64,000 nt of DNA from Catenulispora sp. MAP5-51 (GCF_041261205.1 NZ_JBGCCH010000031.1:1-64000), one strand, 5' to 3'. Shown: positions 1 through 10,817, counted from the first letter of the stretch. A program made the numbers and translations. Notes: generated by a model from the letters alone, not told the origin.

Positions 1-108
1 GCGACGGCTGGCTGCGCCGGGCTGGCCGGCTGCGCCGCGACGGCTGGCTGCGCCGGGCTGGCCGGCTGCGCCGCGACGGCTGGCTGCGCCGGGCTCGCCG
101 GCCGCGCC
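1..108. repeat. 36-bp in-frame tandem repeat, three copies
   Basis: Three consecutive 36-bp units (1-36, 37-72, 73-108); the third differs at two positions. Read on the minus strand each unit encodes 12 residues (PASPAQPAVAAQ) inside the MATE transporter's inter-bundle loop. The array touches the window edge, so the true copy number is unknown. Confidence 0.9.
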
Positions 109-773
109 GCGACGGTGTGCACCTCCGCCGCCTCGTCATGTCCGATGCGCCGGCGCACCAGCACCCCGGCGACCGCCAGCATCGCCGCCCGCCCGGTCAC
201 CGTCGCCATCGCCGCGCCCCGTACGCCGAACCCGAGTCCGTAGATCAGCGTCGGGTCGAGCACCAGGATCAGCGCGTTGGCCCCCATCGCGAGCCGCATC
301 GGCGTGCGCGTGTCGCCCAGGCCCTTGAAGACCGCGTCCACCATGAGCTGCCCGAAGTACACCGCCAGCCCCGGTACGGATATCGCCAGGTACCCCAGTG
401 CGTCGCGCCGTGCGTCGCCGGGGCCGAAGAACATCCCCACCACCGGCCCCCGGAACGCCAGCCCGCCCCCGACCACCACCACCGTGATGATCGCCGAGAG
501 TGCCGCCCCGCCCCGCATGGCCGCCCGCCGCCCGTCAGCCGCCGGCCGTGCCGCGATGAGCACCGTCGTTCCCGCGCCGGCGATGAGCACCAGGCCCAGC
601 ACCAGGTTCTCCAGGTTCGTGGCCAGCGCGACCGCCGCCGTCGGCGCCGGCCCCAGGTGCGCGACCCATGCGACATCGATGATCCCGGCCACCACCCCCG
701 CGAGCAGTTCCACGTACACCGGCCACGCCAAAGCCACGATCGCCCGGCGGTGTCCCCCAGCGGTGACGCTCAT
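1..773 (-). CDS. MATE family multidrug efflux transporter, 3' end outside window
   Basis: The reading frame starts with ATG at 773 and is still open at base 1, giving about 257 residues of an expected 430-450. It shows the first six hydrophobic helices of a MATE (multidrug and toxic compound extrusion) antiporter, with family-like stretches such as AWPVYVELLAG near the start and GLGDTRTPM near residue 150. The membrane protein would export cationic drugs or metabolites using a Na+ or H+ gradient. After helix 6 the frame enters a charged segment and then a 12-residue Pro/Ala/Gln repeat (from about residue 222), which should be the cytoplasmic loop joining the two six-helix bundles; this loop is much longer than usual. 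The gene is divergent from the padR gene and a large dyad lies 9 bp upstream of its start, so PadR control is likely. Confidence 0.85.
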   Translation of the reverse strand, partial: MSVTAGGHRRAIVALAWPVYVELLAGVVAGIIDVAWVAHLGPAPTAAVALATNLENLVLGLVLIAGAGTTVLIAARPAADGRRAAMRGGAALSAIITVVVVGGGLAFRGPVVGMFFGPGDARRDALGYLAISVPGLAVYFGQLMVDAVFKGLGDTRTPMRLAMGANALILVLDPTLIYGLGFGVRGAAMATVTGRAAMLAVAGVLVRRRIGHDEAAEVHTVAARPASPAQPAVAAQPASPAQPAVAAQPASPAQPAV

Positions 774-781
774 CGGATCCC

Positions 782-824
782 CCTCGTTTCGCTGTACCTC
801 GAATCGAGGTAACGCGAAAAGAGG
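782..824. promoter_or_regulatory. 43-bp dyad, likely PadR operator between MATE and padR
   Basis: Arms 782-802 and 804-824 are inverted copies around base 803, matching at 18 of 21 positions. The inner part is perfect: tacctcga-a-tcgaggta (795-811). It sits 9 bp upstream of the MATE start and about 115 bp upstream of padR, where a PadR repressor controlling both genes would bind. The assignment to PadR is inferred from position only. A 15-bp direct repeat (881-895, 896-910) lies further along the padR leader. Confidence 0.65.
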
Positions 825-938
825 TACCATGAGGCGCGCCGCCGCCGCAACCGATAAACCGCCGCCCGCGCTGCCCCAACCCGCCCAGCCCCGACCCGCC
901 CAGCCCCGACCCATTCCGGAGATGGAGACCCAGGCCCG

Positions 939-1481
939 ATGCTCCCGCTGGCCATCCTCGGCTTCCTCGCCGAAGGCCCCCTGCACGGCTACCAGCTCAA
1001 AGACCGCATCACCGGCCTGACCGGCCACGTCAAACCGGTCAGCGACGGCGCCCTCTACCCGGCGATCGCCCGTCTGGAGGCCAAGGGCCACCTCGAGCGC
1101 TGGACCGAGCCCGGCACCGGGGCCGCTCCGCGCCAGGTCCTGGGCCTGACCGAGGCCGGCCGGGCCGAGCTGGCCCGGCGCCTGCGCGAGCCCAGCGAGG
1201 TGGAGATCACCGACCGGAACCGCTACTTCACGATCCTGGCGTTCCTGCACCGGCTGGACGATCCCGCCGCGCAGGCCGCGGTGCTGCGCCGCCGCCTGGC
1301 GTTCCTCGACGCGCCCGGGGCCGGCTTCTTCTTCGACGCCGAGGGCAAGCCGGTCAAGGCCGAGGACGCCCCGACGCTCTTCCAGCGCGGCATGACGCGG
1401 ATCGCGCGAGCCACCGCGCGGGCCGAACGTGAGTGGTTGCACACGGCCATCGCGGAGTTGGATGGCGCTGCGGGGGAATAG
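939..1481 (+). CDS. PadR family transcriptional regulator
   Basis: A 180-residue protein with the PadR winged-helix domain at its N-terminus (LAILGFLAEGPLHGYQLK at residues 4-21, then GALYPAIARLEAKGHLE) and a C-terminal helical segment of the Vir_act_alpha_C type for dimerisation. PadR proteins are ligand-responsive repressors, often of an adjacent efflux pump. Here the divergent neighbour is a MATE pump, so the likely role is drug- or metabolite-induced relief of MATE repression. The start was chosen because PadR domains begin right at the N-terminus; a purine-rich GGAGATGGAG lies about 12 bp upstream. Confidence 0.88.
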   Translation: MLPLAILGFLAEGPLHGYQLKDRITGLTGHVKPVSDGALYPAIARLEAKGHLERWTEPGTGAAPRQVLGLTEAGRAELARRLREPSEVEITDRNRYFTILAFLHRLDDPAAQAAVLRRRLAFLDAPGAGFFFDAEGKPVKAEDAPTLFQRGMTRIARATARAEREWLHTAIAELDGAAGE

Positions 1482-1821
1482 GGAGTGGGACAAGTCTTAT
1501 GCGCGAGCCGTCGTCGTCTCGGGCCGGGGCTGTCAACACCCCTCATCACCGGGGTTCGGACACGACCGAAGGCGCGCCCTCGTGAACGTTCCGGACCACC
1601 GTTCGCGTCCCGTGGCCGAACCGGTGCTGCTCAAGATCCACAACAAATGAGCCGGTCTCAGTATCTGGAACACATCTCGGGACCGGGCGTCCCGCACTGT
1701 GAGATAGTCCACTCCCCACCCGCCCCACCATGTTGTAACCTCTGCTTACACCTGATCGGATTGCGCAAGGGCCAAAGACGTCCCGCCGTGCCAGACTGAC
1801 ACGACGGAAGGACAGCCCCCC
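1482..1821. promoter_or_regulatory. padR-gltB intergenic region with gltB leader
   Basis: No gene seen in these 340 bases. A short dyad TGTAA-N7-TTACA lies at 1734-1750, about 70 bp upstream of gltB. It contains GTAAC, resembling half of the GlnR box (GTnAC-n6-GaAAC) that controls nitrogen genes in actinomycetes, but the second half does not fit well. The gltB ribosome binding site GGAAGGA lies about 1806-1812. Confidence 0.4.
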
Positions 1822-4800
1822 ATGGCATTCCCAGCCATACCGACCGGTCGCGCCGGATCCTCCCGCCCCGAAGGCGAAGCGAGCCACGCCGTGGCCGCAG
1901 CCGCCACGCCCGCGCCCGCCACCACCAGCGCCGCCCCGCTGTTCTCGGCGCTGCCCGCGGCACAGGGCCTGTACGACCCCCGTACGGAGAAGGACTCCTG
2001 TGGCGTCGCCTTCGTGGCCACGCTCACCGGGGTGCCCAGCCACGCGATCGTGGAACAGGCACTCCAGGCCCTGGTCAACATGGAGCACCGCGGCGCCTCC
2101 GGCGCCGAGCCCTCGACCGGCGACGGCGCCGGCATCCTGGTGCAGGTCCCGGACGCCTTCCTGCGCGCCGTCCTGGCCCAGGAGGCGAACCCGAACGCGC
2201 GTTTCGACCTCCCGCCCGCCGGGCACTACGCCGTCGGAGTGGCCTTCCTGCCCGCCGACGACGACGCCGCGCGGGACGCCGAGGCCCGTATCGAGGCGAT
2301 CGCCGCCGAGGAGCACCTGGCCGTGCTCGGCTGGCGCGACCTGCCCACCAACCCTGAGGGCCTGGGCAACGGCGCGCTGTCGGTCATGCCCCGCTTCCGT
2401 CAGCTGTTCCTCACCGGCACCGCCGGCCAGTCCGGCATCGAGCTGGACCGCCTGGCCTTCGCGCTGCGCAAGCGCGCCGAGCGCGACGCCGAGGTCTACT
2501 TCCCCTCGCTGAGCTCGCGCACCCTGGTCTACAAGGGCATGCTCACCACCGCGCAGCTGGAGACCTTCTTCCCGGACCTGCTCGACGAGCGCTTCGCCAG
2601 CGCCATCGGCCTGGTCCACTCCCGGTTCAGCACCAACACCTTCCCGGCCTGGCCGCTGGCCCACCCCTACCGGTTCGTCGCGCACAACGGCGAGATCAAC
2701 ACCGTGATCGGGAACCGGAACTGGATGCGGGCCCGCGAGTCCGACCTGGAAACCGATCTGATCTCCGGCGATCTGGACCGCCTCTTCCCGATCTGCACCC
2801 CCGGTGCCTCCGACTCCGCGTCTTTCGACGAGGCCCTGGAGCTGCTGCACCTGGCCGGCCGCAGCCTGCCGCACGCCGTGCTGATGATGATCCCCGAGGC
2901 CTGGGAGAACCACGCCGAGATGGACGCCGCCCGGCGCGCGTTCTACCAGTACCACTCCTCCTTCATGGAGCCCTGGGACGGCCCGGCCGACATGGTCTTC
3001 TCCGACGGCACCGTGATCGGCGCCGTCCTGGACCGCAACGGCCTTCGCCCCTCCCGCTACTGGGTCACCGACGACGGCCTGGTGGTCCTGGCCAGCGAGT
3101 TCGGCGTGCTGGACATCGACCCGGCGACCGTGGTCCGCAAGGGCCGTCTGCAGCCCGGCAAGATGTTCCTGGTCGACACCGTGGCCGGCCGGATCGTCGA
3201 GGACGAGGAGATCAAGGCCGCCCTGGCCGCCGCCGAGCCGTACGCCGAATGGCTGCACGCCGGCCGGATCAAGCTCGACAAGCTCCCCGAGCGCGAGCAC
3301 ATCGTGCACACCCGCGCCTCGGTCACCCGCCGCCAGCAGACCTTCGGCTACACCGAGGAAGAGCTGCGGGTCCTGCTGGCCCCGATGGCCCGCACCGGCG
3401 GGGAGCCGCTGGGCTCCATGGGCTCGGACTCCCCGGTCGCGGTCCTGTCCGAGAAGCCGCGCCTGGTCTTCGACTACTTCACCCAGCTGTTCGCGCAGGT
3501 GACCAACCCGCCGCTGGACGCCATCCGGGAGGAGCTGGTCACCAGCCTGGCCACCACCATCGGCCCGGAGACCAACCTGCTGGACCCCACGGCCGCGGCC
3601 TGCCGCCAGGTCGAGGTGGCCTTCCCGGTCATCGACAACGACGAGCTGGCCAAGCTCATCCACATCAACGCCGACGGCGACCTGCCCGGCCTGCGCGCGG
3701 TCACCGTCTCCGGCCTGTACCGCGTTGCCGGCGGCGGCGCGGCGCTGCGGGCCCGCCTGGAGGAGATCCGCGAAGAGGTCTCCAAGGCCATCGCCGGCGG
3801 CGCGCGCATCATCGTGCTCTCCGACCGGCACTCCGACGCCGAGCACGCCCCGATCCCCTCGCTGCTGCTCACCTCCGCGGTGCACCACCACCTGATCCGG
3901 GAGAAGACCCGGACCCACGTGGGCCTGGTCGTCGAGGCCGGGGACGTGCGCGAGGTGCACCACGTCGCGCTGCTGATCGGCTACGGCGCGGCCGTGGTCA
4001 ACCCCTACCTGGCCATGGAGTCGGTGGAGGAGATGGCCGGCTCCGGCCACCTGGGCCTGATCGAGCCCGAGCAGGCCATCCGGAACCTGATCAAGGCGCT
4101 GGGCAAGGGCGTGCTGAAGGTGATGTCCAAGATGGGCATCTCCACGGTCGCCTCCTACCGCGGCGCGCAGATCTTCGAGGCCATCGGCCTGGCGCAGGAC
4201 GTCGTCGACGAGTACTTCACCGGCACCTTCAGCAAGATCGCCGGCGTCGGCCTGGACACCCTGGCCGAGGAGACCGCGCGCCGGCACGCCCGGGCCTACC
4301 CCAAGCAGTCCGGTACCTCCCGCCTGGCGCACCGCCGGCTGGAGATCGGCGGGGAGTACCAGTGGCGCCGCGAGGGCGAGCCGCACCTGTTCGACCCGGA
4401 CACGGTCTTCCGGCTGCAGCACTCCACCCGCGAGAAGCGCTACGACATCTTCAAGCAGTACACCTCGCGCGTGGACGAGCAGTCCGAGCGCCTGATGACG
4501 CTGCGCGGGCTGTTCACAATCAAGTCAGGCGAGCGAGCGCCGATCCCGATCGAGGACGTCGAACCGGTCTCAGAGATCGTCAAGCGCTTCTCCACCGGCG
4601 CCATGTCCTACGGCTCCATCTCCTACGAGGCGCACCAGACGCTGGCCATCGCCATGAACCAGCTGGGCGCCAAGTCCAACACCGGCGAGGGCGGCGAGGA
4701 CGTCGAGCGCCTGCGCGACCCCGAGCGCCGCAGCGCGATCAAGCAGGTAGCCTCCGGCCGCTTCGGCGTCACCGCCGAGTACCTGGCCGAGGCCGACGAC

Positions 4801-6501
4801 ATCCAGATCAAGATGGCCCAGGGCGCCAAGCCCGGCGAGGGCGGCCAGCTGCCCGGCCACAAGGTGTACCCGTGGGTGGCCAAGACCCGGCACTCCACGC
4901 CGGGCGTCGGCCTGATCTCCCCGCCGCCGCACCACGACATCTACTCCATCGAGGACCTGGCGCAGCTGATCCACGACCTGAAGAACGCCAACCGCGACGC
5001 GCGCGTGCACGTCAAGCTGGTCGCCGAGGTCGGCGTCGGCACGGTGGCCGCGGGCGTGTCCAAGGCGCATGCCGACGTGGTCCTGATCTCCGGGCACGAC
5101 GGCGGTACCGGCGCGAGCCCGCTGACCTCGCTGAAGCATGCCGGCGCGCCCTGGGAGCTCGGCCTTGCCGAGACCCAGCAGACGCTGCTGCTCAACGGCC
5201 TGCGCGACCGGATCGTGGTGCAGACCGACGGCCAGCTCAAGACCGGCCGCGACGTGCTGATCGCGGCGCTGCTGGGCGCCGAGGAGTACGGCTTCGCCAC
5301 CGCCCCGCTGGTCGTCTCCGGCTGCATCATGATGCGGGTCTGCCACCTGGACACCTGCCCGGTGGGTGTGGCGACGCAGAACCCCGAGCTGCGCTCCCGG
5401 TTCAGCGGCCGGCCCGAGTTCGTGGTCACCTTCTTCGAGTACCTGGCCGAGGAGGTGCGCGAGCACCTGGCCGCGCTGGGTTTCCGGACCCTGCAGGAGG
5501 CCATCGGCCACGCCGAGCTGCTGGACACCCAGGCCGCGGTGGAGCACTGGAAGGCCGCGGGTCTGGACCTGGCCCCACTGCTGCACGTCCCGGCGCTGCC
5601 GGAGGGCACCGCGCTGTACCAGACCCGCGAGCAGGACCACGGCCTGGACAAGGCCCTGGACCACCAGCTCATCGCGGTGGCGCAGCCGGCGATCCGCGAC
5701 GGCGAGCCGGTGCGCGCGCAGTTCGAGATCCGCAACGTCAACCGCACCGTCGGCACGATGCTCTCGCACGAGGTGGTGAAGGTGCACCGCGGCGAGGGCC
5801 TGGCCGAGGGCACCATCGACCTGACCTTCGTGGGCTCGGCCGGCAACTCCTTCGGTGCGTTCCTGGCCCCGGGCATCACCCTGCGGCTGGAGGGCGACGC
5901 CAACGACTACGTCGGCAAGGGCCTGTCCGGCGGGCGCATCGTGGTCCGGCCGCACCGCGAGGCGGACTCGATCAACGCCGCGGCCGAGCGCAATGTGATC
6001 GCCGGCAACGTGATCGCCTACGGCGCCACCAGCGGCCGCGTGCACCTGCGCGGCACCGTCGGCGAGCGCTTCTGCGTCCGCAACTCCGGGGCCACCGCGG
6101 TCGTGGAGGGCGTGGGCGACCACGCCTGCGAGTACATGACCGGCGGCACGGTGGTCATCCTCGGCGAGCACGGGCGCAACCTGGCCGCCGGCATGAGCGG
6201 CGGCACCGCCTACGTGCTGGACCTGAAGGTCTCCCGCGTCAACTCCGAGATGGTCAACGTCGAGGCGCTGGACGCCGAGGACCGCGCCCTGCTGCACACC
6301 CTGGTGCAGGAGCACCAGGAGGAGACCGGATCCACCGTCGCCGAGACCCTTCTCGCGGACTGGGGCGCGAACGTCGGACGGTTCGCGAAGATCATGCCGG
6401 TCGACTACAAGCGGGTGCTCAGCGCCCGCGCCGCGGCCCAGGCCGCCGGCCTGTCCGAAGAGCAGACCCTCGACAAGATCATGGAGGCCACCCGTGGCTG
6501 A
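1822..6501 (+). CDS. gltB: Glutamate synthase (GOGAT) large subunit
   Basis: 1559 residues, the full length for the alpha subunit of NADPH-dependent glutamate synthase, which with GltD makes two glutamates from glutamine and 2-oxoglutarate in the cytoplasm. Domains in order: class II glutamine amidotransferase with nucleophile Cys60 (KDSCGVAF) and [18 protein letters not shown], central domain, FMN/2-oxoglutarate synthase domain ([18 protein letters not shown]) and the C-terminal beta-helix GXGXG domain. The 3Fe-4S cysteines are Cys1168, Cys1174 and Cys1179 ([12 protein letters not shown]). The enzyme is normally cleaved just before the catalytic Cys; here the Ala/Pro-rich leader to be removed is 59 residues, on the long side. 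Overlaps gltD by 8 bases, so the two are translationally coupled. Confidence 0.98.
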   Translation: MAFPAIPTGRAGSSRPEGEASHAVAAAATPAPATTSAAPLFSALPAAQGLYDPRTEKDSCGVAFVATLTGVPSHAIVEQALQALVNMEHRGASGAEPSTGDGAGILVQVPDAFLRAVLAQEANPNARFDLPPAGHYAVGVAFLPADDDAARDAEARIEAIAAEEHLAVLGWRDLPTNPEGLGNGALSVMPRFRQLFLTGTAGQSGIELDRLAFALRKRAERDAEVYFPSLSSRTLVYKGMLTTAQLETFFPDLLDERFASAIGLVHSRFSTNTFPAWPLAHPYRFVAHNGEINTVIGNRNWMRARESDLETDLISGDLDRLFPICTPGASDSASFDEALELLHLAGRSLPHAVLMMIPEAWENHAEMDAARRAFYQYHSSFMEPWDGPADMVFSDGTVIGAVLDRNGLRPSRYWVTDDGLVVLASEFGVLDIDPATVVRKGRLQPGKMFLVDTVAGRIVEDEEIKAALAAAEPYAEWLHAGRIKLDKLPEREHIVHTRASVTRRQQTFGYTEEELRVLLAPMARTGGEPLGSMGSDSPVAVLSEKPRLVFDYFTQLFAQVTNPPLDAIREELVTSLATTIGPETNLLDPTAAACRQVEVAFPVIDNDELAKLIHINADGDLPGLRAVTVSGLYRVAGGGAALRARLEEIREEVSKAIAGGARIIVLSDRHSDAEHAPIPSLLLTSAVHHHLIREKTRTHVGLVVEAGDVREVHHVALLIGYGAAVVNPYLAMESVEEMAGSGHLGLIEPEQAIRNLIKALGKGVLKVMSKMGISTVASYRGAQIFEAIGLAQDVVDEYFTGTFSKIAGVGLDTLAEETARRHARAYPKQSGTSRLAHRRLEIGGEYQWRREGEPHLFDPDTVFRLQHSTREKRYDIFKQYTSRVDEQSERLMTLRGLFTIKSGERAPIPIEDVEPVSEIVKRFSTGAMSYGSISYEAHQTLAIAMNQLGAKSNTGEGGEDVERLRDPERRSAIKQVASGRFGVTAEYLAEADDIQIKMAQGAKPGEGGQLPGHKVYPWVAKTRHSTPGVGLISPPPHHDIYSIEDLAQLIHDLKNANRDARVHVKLVAEVGVGTVAAGVSKAHADVVLISGHDGGTGASPLTSLKHAGAPWELGLAETQQTLLLNGLRDRIVVQTDGQLKTGRDVLIAALLGAEEYGFATAPLVVSGCIMMRVCHLDTCPVGVATQNPELRSRFSGRPEFVVTFFEYLAEEVREHLAALGFRTLQEAIGHAELLDTQAAVEHWKAAGLDLAPLLHVPALPEGTALYQTREQDHGLDKALDHQLIAVAQPAIRDGEPVRAQFEIRNVNRTVGTMLSHEVVKVHRGEGLAEGTIDLTFVGSAGNSFGAFLAPGITLRLEGDANDYVGKGLSGGRIVVRPHREADSINAAAERNVIAGNVIAYGATSGRVHLRGTVGERFCVRNSGATAVVEGVGDHACEYMTGGTVVILGEHGRNLAAGMSGGTAYVLDLKVSRVNSEMVNVEALDAEDRALLHTLVQEHQEETGSTVAETLLADWGANVGRFAKIMPVDYKRVLSARAAAQAAGLSEEQTLDKIMEATRG

Positions 6502-7954
6502 CCCCCGTGGCTTCCTGACCACTCCGCAGGAGCACCCCGAGCGCCGCCCGGTCGCCGAGCGGGTCCAGGACTGGAAAGAGGTCTACAAGCCCGGCGGCCT
6601 GCTGCCGATCATCAACAAGCAGGCCGGCCGCTGCATGGACTGCGGCATCCCCTTCTGCCACAACGGCTGCCCGCTCGGGAACATCATCCCGGAGTGGAAC
6701 GACCTGGTGTGGAAGGGTGACTGGGAGGGTGCCTCGGACCGGCTGCACGCGACCAACAACTTCCCGGAGTTCACCGGGCGGCTGTGCCCGGCGCCGTGCG
6801 AGACCGCCTGCGTGCTGGGGATCAACCAGCCGCCGGTGACCATCAAGAACGTCGAGGTCTCCATCATCGACCGGGCGTGGGAGGACGGGACCGTCAGGCC
6901 CCTGCCGCCCGAGCGCCTGTCCGGCCGCACGGTCGCGGTGATCGGCTCGGGCCCCTCGGGCCTGGCGGCCGCGCAGCAGCTGACCCGGGCCGGGCACACC
7001 GTCGCGGTCTACGAGCGCGCCGACCGGATCGGCGGCCTGCTGCGCTACGGCATCCCCGAGTTCAAGATGGAGAAGCGCCACCTGAACCGGCGCATCGAGC
7101 AGATGCGGGCCGAGGGCACCAAGTTCCGCCCCGGGATGCACATCGGCGTGGACCTCACGGGCGACGCGCTGCTGGCGCGCTACGACGCGATCGTGCTGGC
7201 GGTCGGCGCGACCAAGGCGCGCGAGCTGGACGTGCCGGGCCGTGACCTGGCCGGCGTGCACCAGGCGATGGACTACCTGCCGTACGCGAACAAGACGTGC
7301 GAGGGCGACTACCTGACCGCGCCGATCGACGCGTTCGGCAAGCACGTGGTGGTCATCGGCGGCGGCGACACCGGCGCGGACTGCCTCGGGACCGCCACGC
7401 GGCAGGGCGCCGAGTCGGTGACGCAGCTGGAGATCATGCCGCAGCCCGGCGAGGACCGGCCGGCCGGCCAGCCCTGGCCGACCTACCCGATGACCTTCCG
7501 CGTCACCTCGGCGCACGAGGAGAACGGCGAGCGGGTCTACGCGGTGTCCACCACCGAGTTCGTGGGCGACGACAACGGCCGGGTCAAGGCCCTGCGCCTG
7601 GTCGAGGTGAAGTTCGAGGGCGGGCGCCCGGTCCCGGTGGAGGGCACCGAGCGGGAGATCCCGGCCGACCTGGTGCTGCTGGCCATGGGCTTCGTCGGCC
7701 CCGAGCGCGGCAACGGCCTGATCGACCAGCTGGGCCTGGCCCTGGACGAGCGCGGCAACATCGCTCGCGACGGCGAGTACGCCACCAACGTGCCGGGCGT
7801 GTTCGTGGCCGGCGACGCCGGCCGCGGGCAGTCGCTGATCGTCTGGGCGATCGCCGAGGGCCGCTCGGCGGCCAGCTCGGTGGACGCCTACCTGTCCGGC
7901 TCGACCACCCTGCCCAAGCCGATCCCGCCGACGGCGCGGCCGGTGACGGTGTGA
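6494..7954 (+). CDS. gltD: Glutamate synthase small subunit
   Basis: 486 residues with a GTG start lying inside the end of gltB. The N-terminal Cys-rich region carries two 4Fe-4S sites: Cys47, Cys50, Cys55 and Cys59 ([13 protein letters not shown]), then CPAPCETAC. An FAD-binding Rossmann motif ([12 protein letters not shown]) and an NADPH-binding motif ([11 protein letters not shown]) follow. It passes electrons from NADPH through FAD and the clusters to GltB. The start gives the usual N-terminal ADPRGFLTT sequence of actinobacterial GltD proteins. Confidence 0.98.
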   Translation: MADPRGFLTTPQEHPERRPVAERVQDWKEVYKPGGLLPIINKQAGRCMDCGIPFCHNGCPLGNIIPEWNDLVWKGDWEGASDRLHATNNFPEFTGRLCPAPCETACVLGINQPPVTIKNVEVSIIDRAWEDGTVRPLPPERLSGRTVAVIGSGPSGLAAAQQLTRAGHTVAVYERADRIGGLLRYGIPEFKMEKRHLNRRIEQMRAEGTKFRPGMHIGVDLTGDALLARYDAIVLAVGATKARELDVPGRDLAGVHQAMDYLPYANKTCEGDYLTAPIDAFGKHVVVIGGGDTGADCLGTATRQGAESVTQLEIMPQPGEDRPAGQPWPTYPMTFRVTSAHEENGERVYAVSTTEFVGDDNGRVKALRLVEVKFEGGRPVPVEGTEREIPADLVLLAMGFVGPERGNGLIDQLGLALDERGNIARDGEYATNVPGVFVAGDAGRGQSLIVWAIAEGRSAASSVDAYLSGSTTLPKPIPPTARPVTV

Positions 7955-7958
7955 CCGC

Positions 7959-8004
7959 CGGCGCGGCGGCTTCGGACGGCGGACCGTCCGGAGCCGCCGC
8001 GCCG
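7959..8004. terminator. Bidirectional terminator hairpin after gltD
   Basis: A 21-bp stem (7959-7979 with 7984-8004, one G-T pair) closed by a 4-base loop and followed by TTTCG. It lies between convergent gltD and the DUF4190-like gene and can serve both. Confidence 0.85.
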
Positions 8005-8021
8005 TTTCGTCCGGCCGGACC

Positions 8022-8648
8022 TCAGTGCTGGTTGGCGATCAGGATCAGACCCAGGATCCACAGCAGCAGCGTGACGATCCCGAGCACGAACCCGGCCTGC
8101 GCCACGCCGCGGTTGGTGGCCTCGCCGCGGGCCACGCGGGTCAGCCCGATCCGGCCGAAGATGATCGCCAGGATGCTGGCCGGGCCGATCAGGAACCCGA
8201 CGATGCCCAGCACCAGCGCGGCCGTGCCCATGCCGTTGCGGCGGCGGACCGGGGGAGCGCCGTATCCGCCGTAGTCGTAGCCCTGGCCGCCGCTGTAGGT
8301 CGGGTAGGCCTCGGGGGGCAGCGGGGGCGGGGGCGGGTATTGCTGGTCCGGGCCTGGGTACTGCTGGTCCGGCCCCGGGTACCGGGGCACCTCTCCCGGC
8401 TGCTGCTCGGGCTCCTGATTGCCGGGGCCCGGGGTCACCGCGGAGGCGGGAGGCTCGATGATCGGAGAGGAAGGAGGCTGAACCGGCTCTTCCGGCTCTT
8501 CCGGCGACCGGTCCGCGGGCTTGTCAGAGCTCTGCGAAGATGGCGGGGTCTGCGGGCTCTCGGGCTCCGCCGGCTGGTCCGGCTTCGGGGACCCCGAGGA
8601 CTCCGAGGACTCCGAAGGTTCCGGCGGTTCCGGGGGAGTTGTCGTCAT
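8022..8648 (-). CDS. DUF4190-like membrane protein with proline-rich N-terminus
   Basis: The N-terminal ~130 residues are Ser/Glu/Pro-rich and disordered, with a short repeat (YPGPDQQ twice) and a PPPPPLPP run. The C-terminus has two transmembrane helices (TAALVLGIVGFLIGPASIL and FVLGIVTLLLWILGLILI) separated by an Arg-containing loop, the DUF4190 pattern of many small actinobacterial membrane proteins. Function unknown. The frame stays open upstream to 8774, but the ATG at 8648 (MTTTPPEPP) avoids running into the pyk promoter region. Divergent from pyk. Confidence 0.75.
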   Translation of the reverse strand: MTTTPPEPPEPSESSESSGSPKPDQPAEPESPQTPPSSQSSDKPADRSPEEPEEPVQPPSSPIIEPPASAVTPGPGNQEPEQQPGEVPRYPGPDQQYPGPDQQYPPPPPLPPEAYPTYSGGQGYDYGGYGAPPVRRRNGMGTAALVLGIVGFLIGPASILAIIFGRIGLTRVARGEATNRGVAQAGFVLGIVTLLLWILGLILIANQH

Positions 8649-8786
8649 GGAGGCCAATTGTCTCCATGACTGCCGGTTCAATCCATACAGACACACGGTG
8701 AACGGCGGCCGAAAGTTGTGTTCGGAGCCGTGCGAACTTGTGAGACCCGAAAAAGCTACTAACGAGTAGGACATAAGGTAGTAGGC

Positions 8787-10268
8787 ATGCGCCGCGCGAA
8801 AATCGTTTGTACCCTGGGCCCCTCGGCCGGAACCCTAGAGCAGCTCACCGCCCTGGTGGAAGCCGGCATGAATGTGGCCCGCCTGAATCTCTCCCACGGT
8901 TCCTATGAGGACCACGAGGAGCGATATCGCAACGTCCGGCAGGTCGCCACGACCAGCGGCCAGGCCATCGGCATCCTGGTCGACCTGCAGGGCCCCAAGA
9001 TCCGCCTGGGAACCTTCGCCAACGGCAAGGAGGTCCTGGCCAACGGCGCGCAGTTCACCATCACTACGCGCGAGGTCGCCGGGGACGCCACCATCTGCGG
9101 CACCACCTACAAGGGGCTGCCCGGCGACTGCAAGCCCGGCGACAAGATCCTGGTCGACGACGGCAAGCTGGCCCTGGAAGTGGAGAGCGTCAGCGACACC
9201 GACGTGGTGACCCGGGTCCTGGAAGGCGGCCCGATCTCCAACAGCAAGGGCATCAACCTGCCCGGCGTCTCGGTCTCGGTTCCGGCGCTGTCCGAGAAGG
9301 ACGAGCTGGACCTGCGCTGGGCCCTGGGCAAGCCGGAGACCGGCCACGGCAACCCCGGCGTGCGCGCCGACATGATCGCGCTGTCCTTCGTGCGCGACGC
9401 CGCCGACATCGAGCGCGTCCACGAGATCATGGACGAGATCGGGCACCGGGTCCCGGTGATCGCCAAGATCGAGAAGCCGCAGGCGGTGGCCAACCTGGAC
9501 GCCATCGTCGACGCCTTCGACGCGATCATGGTGGCCCGCGGCGACCTGGGCGTGGAGCTGCCGCTGGAGCAGGTCCCGATGGTGCAGAAGCGCTGCATCA
9601 CCCTGTCGCGCCGCAACGCCAAGCCGGTCATCGTGGCCACCCAGATGCTGGACTCGATGATCACCAACTCCCGCCCCACCCGCGCCGAGGTCTCCGACGT
9701 GGCCAACGCGGTCCTGGACGGCACCGACGCGGTGATGCTCTCGGCCGAGACCTCGGTCGGCGCCTACGCGGTGCAGACCGTGGAGACCATGGCCAAGATC
9801 ATCACCGCGGCCGAGGAGGAGACCCTGTCCGCCGGCCTGAAGCCGGCCCTGAGCAAGCCGCGCACCAAGGGCGGCGCCGTCGCCCGCGCGGCGGCCGAAC
9901 TCGGCGAGAACCTGTACGCCAAGTACCTGATCGCCTTCACCGAGAGCGGCGACACCGCCCGCCGGCTGTCCCGCTACCGTCCCCCGACACCGTTGATCGC
10001 CTTCACCCCGCACAACGAGATCCGCAACCAGCTCGCGCTCAGCTGGGGCATCCGCACCTTCTGCAGCCCCGAGGTCGAGCACACCGACGACATGGTCCGC
10101 CAGGTCGACACCGAGCTGCTCCAGCTGGAGCTGAGCAAGACCGGCGACACGGTCGTCATCATCGCCGGCTCCCCGCCCGGCATCCCCGGCTCCACCAACG
10201 CGGTCCGCGTCCACCGCGTCGGCGACGCCATCAGCGGCGTCGCGCCGGCCTACCGCGAGGAGCGGTAG
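8787..10268 (+). CDS. pyk: Pyruvate kinase
   Basis: 493 residues, full length. It catalyses phosphoenolpyruvate + ADP to pyruvate + ATP in glycolysis. Visible: N-terminal barrel entry (RRAKIVCTLGPS, NVARLNLSHG), the B-domain insert, the K+/Mg2+ site region (IAKIEKPQAVANLDAI) and the signature MVARGDLGVELPLEQVP, then the C-terminal allosteric domain. An AAGG ribosome site lies about 8 bases before ATG. Isolated transcript: divergent from the DUF4190-like gene and followed by noncoding sequence. Confidence 0.98.
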   Translation: MRRAKIVCTLGPSAGTLEQLTALVEAGMNVARLNLSHGSYEDHEERYRNVRQVATTSGQAIGILVDLQGPKIRLGTFANGKEVLANGAQFTITTREVAGDATICGTTYKGLPGDCKPGDKILVDDGKLALEVESVSDTDVVTRVLEGGPISNSKGINLPGVSVSVPALSEKDELDLRWALGKPETGHGNPGVRADMIALSFVRDAADIERVHEIMDEIGHRVPVIAKIEKPQAVANLDAIVDAFDAIMVARGDLGVELPLEQVPMVQKRCITLSRRNAKPVIVATQMLDSMITNSRPTRAEVSDVANAVLDGTDAVMLSAETSVGAYAVQTVETMAKIITAAEEETLSAGLKPALSKPRTKGGAVARAAAELGENLYAKYLIAFTESGDTARRLSRYRPPTPLIAFTPHNEIRNQLALSWGIRTFCSPEVEHTDDMVRQVDTELLQLELSKTGDTVVIIAGSPPGIPGSTNAVRVHRVGDAISGVAPAYREER

Positions 10269-10817
10269 GGCGGGCCTGTTCGGCCCGGCGGCCTCATGAG
10301 GAGTTGCCGGGCTGGTGATTTTCGCGCTGCGGCGCTGTTCCGGATCCGGGGCGGCGTCGTTTTCGCTTTTTTGGGGGTGGGGGGCCGGGCTGACTCAGAG
10401 CGCGTGCCCGATGCGGTTGATCTGTGGGTTTAAGGGCTTTTCTTACGGCTTCGCGCATGGTTTACGGGATCCGCTGGTGGCGCAGTTCGGGTGAGCGTTG
10501 CGGGTCGCGTTGGCGGCCGGCGGTTCGGCTGGGCACGACCGCGCATGAGTCCGAGTCACTGCGCACACGTTTGGTCTGGTGGCCATCTGCCGCGTTTGGT
10601 GGGTGCCTAAGATCAAGAGCAGGCGCCTCCGGCGGGCGCTCTACAGCGGGGGGTGCCCCCTGCGGGCCTGCTTGATGCCGGCGGGCCGCGACTGTTCGGC
10701 TTTGTCTTCGTGCGTGGGCGCGCCTCGGTGTTCGGTGGCGGTGCTGCTTGTGGTCGCCAGTGTTCCGGGTCCCCCGAACACAACCCCTATTGGTGCGTGG
10801 GCTGTTGGTGGGGCGCG
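10269..10817. other. Noncoding stretch after pyk
   Basis: No credible gene in about 550 bases. A short hairpin (10271-10276 with 10282-10287) just after the pyk stop may end transcription, but it has no T-run. Further on there is a T/G-rich patch (about 10355-10385) and a sequence block shared with another intergenic site (see the repeat entry). Confidence 0.5.
10436..10480 (+). repeat. Dispersed intergenic repeat, copy A
   Basis: Shares gctttt, then tacggcttcgcgca and further matching bases (ggt, tccg, tggtggc), with copy B at 34242-34292. The core is 14 identical bases at 10444-10457 and 34248-34261. Both copies are intergenic and just downstream of a plus-strand gene. Confidence 0.4.

Noticed and set aside
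1-108. Possible CRISPR-like array at the window start
   Set aside because: Units are contiguous without spacers and in frame with the MATE gene, so it is a coding tandem repeat. The 10-bp array at 49149 is likewise too short.
1546-4422. Very long antisense frame opposite gltB (958 codons)
   Set aside because: Composition is that of a codon-bias shadow (Gly/Val/Gln/Leu/Asp-rich, no domains) and gltB on the other strand is certain. The same applies to long frames opposite livK/livH, polA, lon and uvrB.
10424-10675. 83-codon frame between pyk and the tRNA
   Set aside because: Arg/Ser/Gly/Trp-rich translation, no ribosome site, and it spans the dispersed repeat; judged noncoding.
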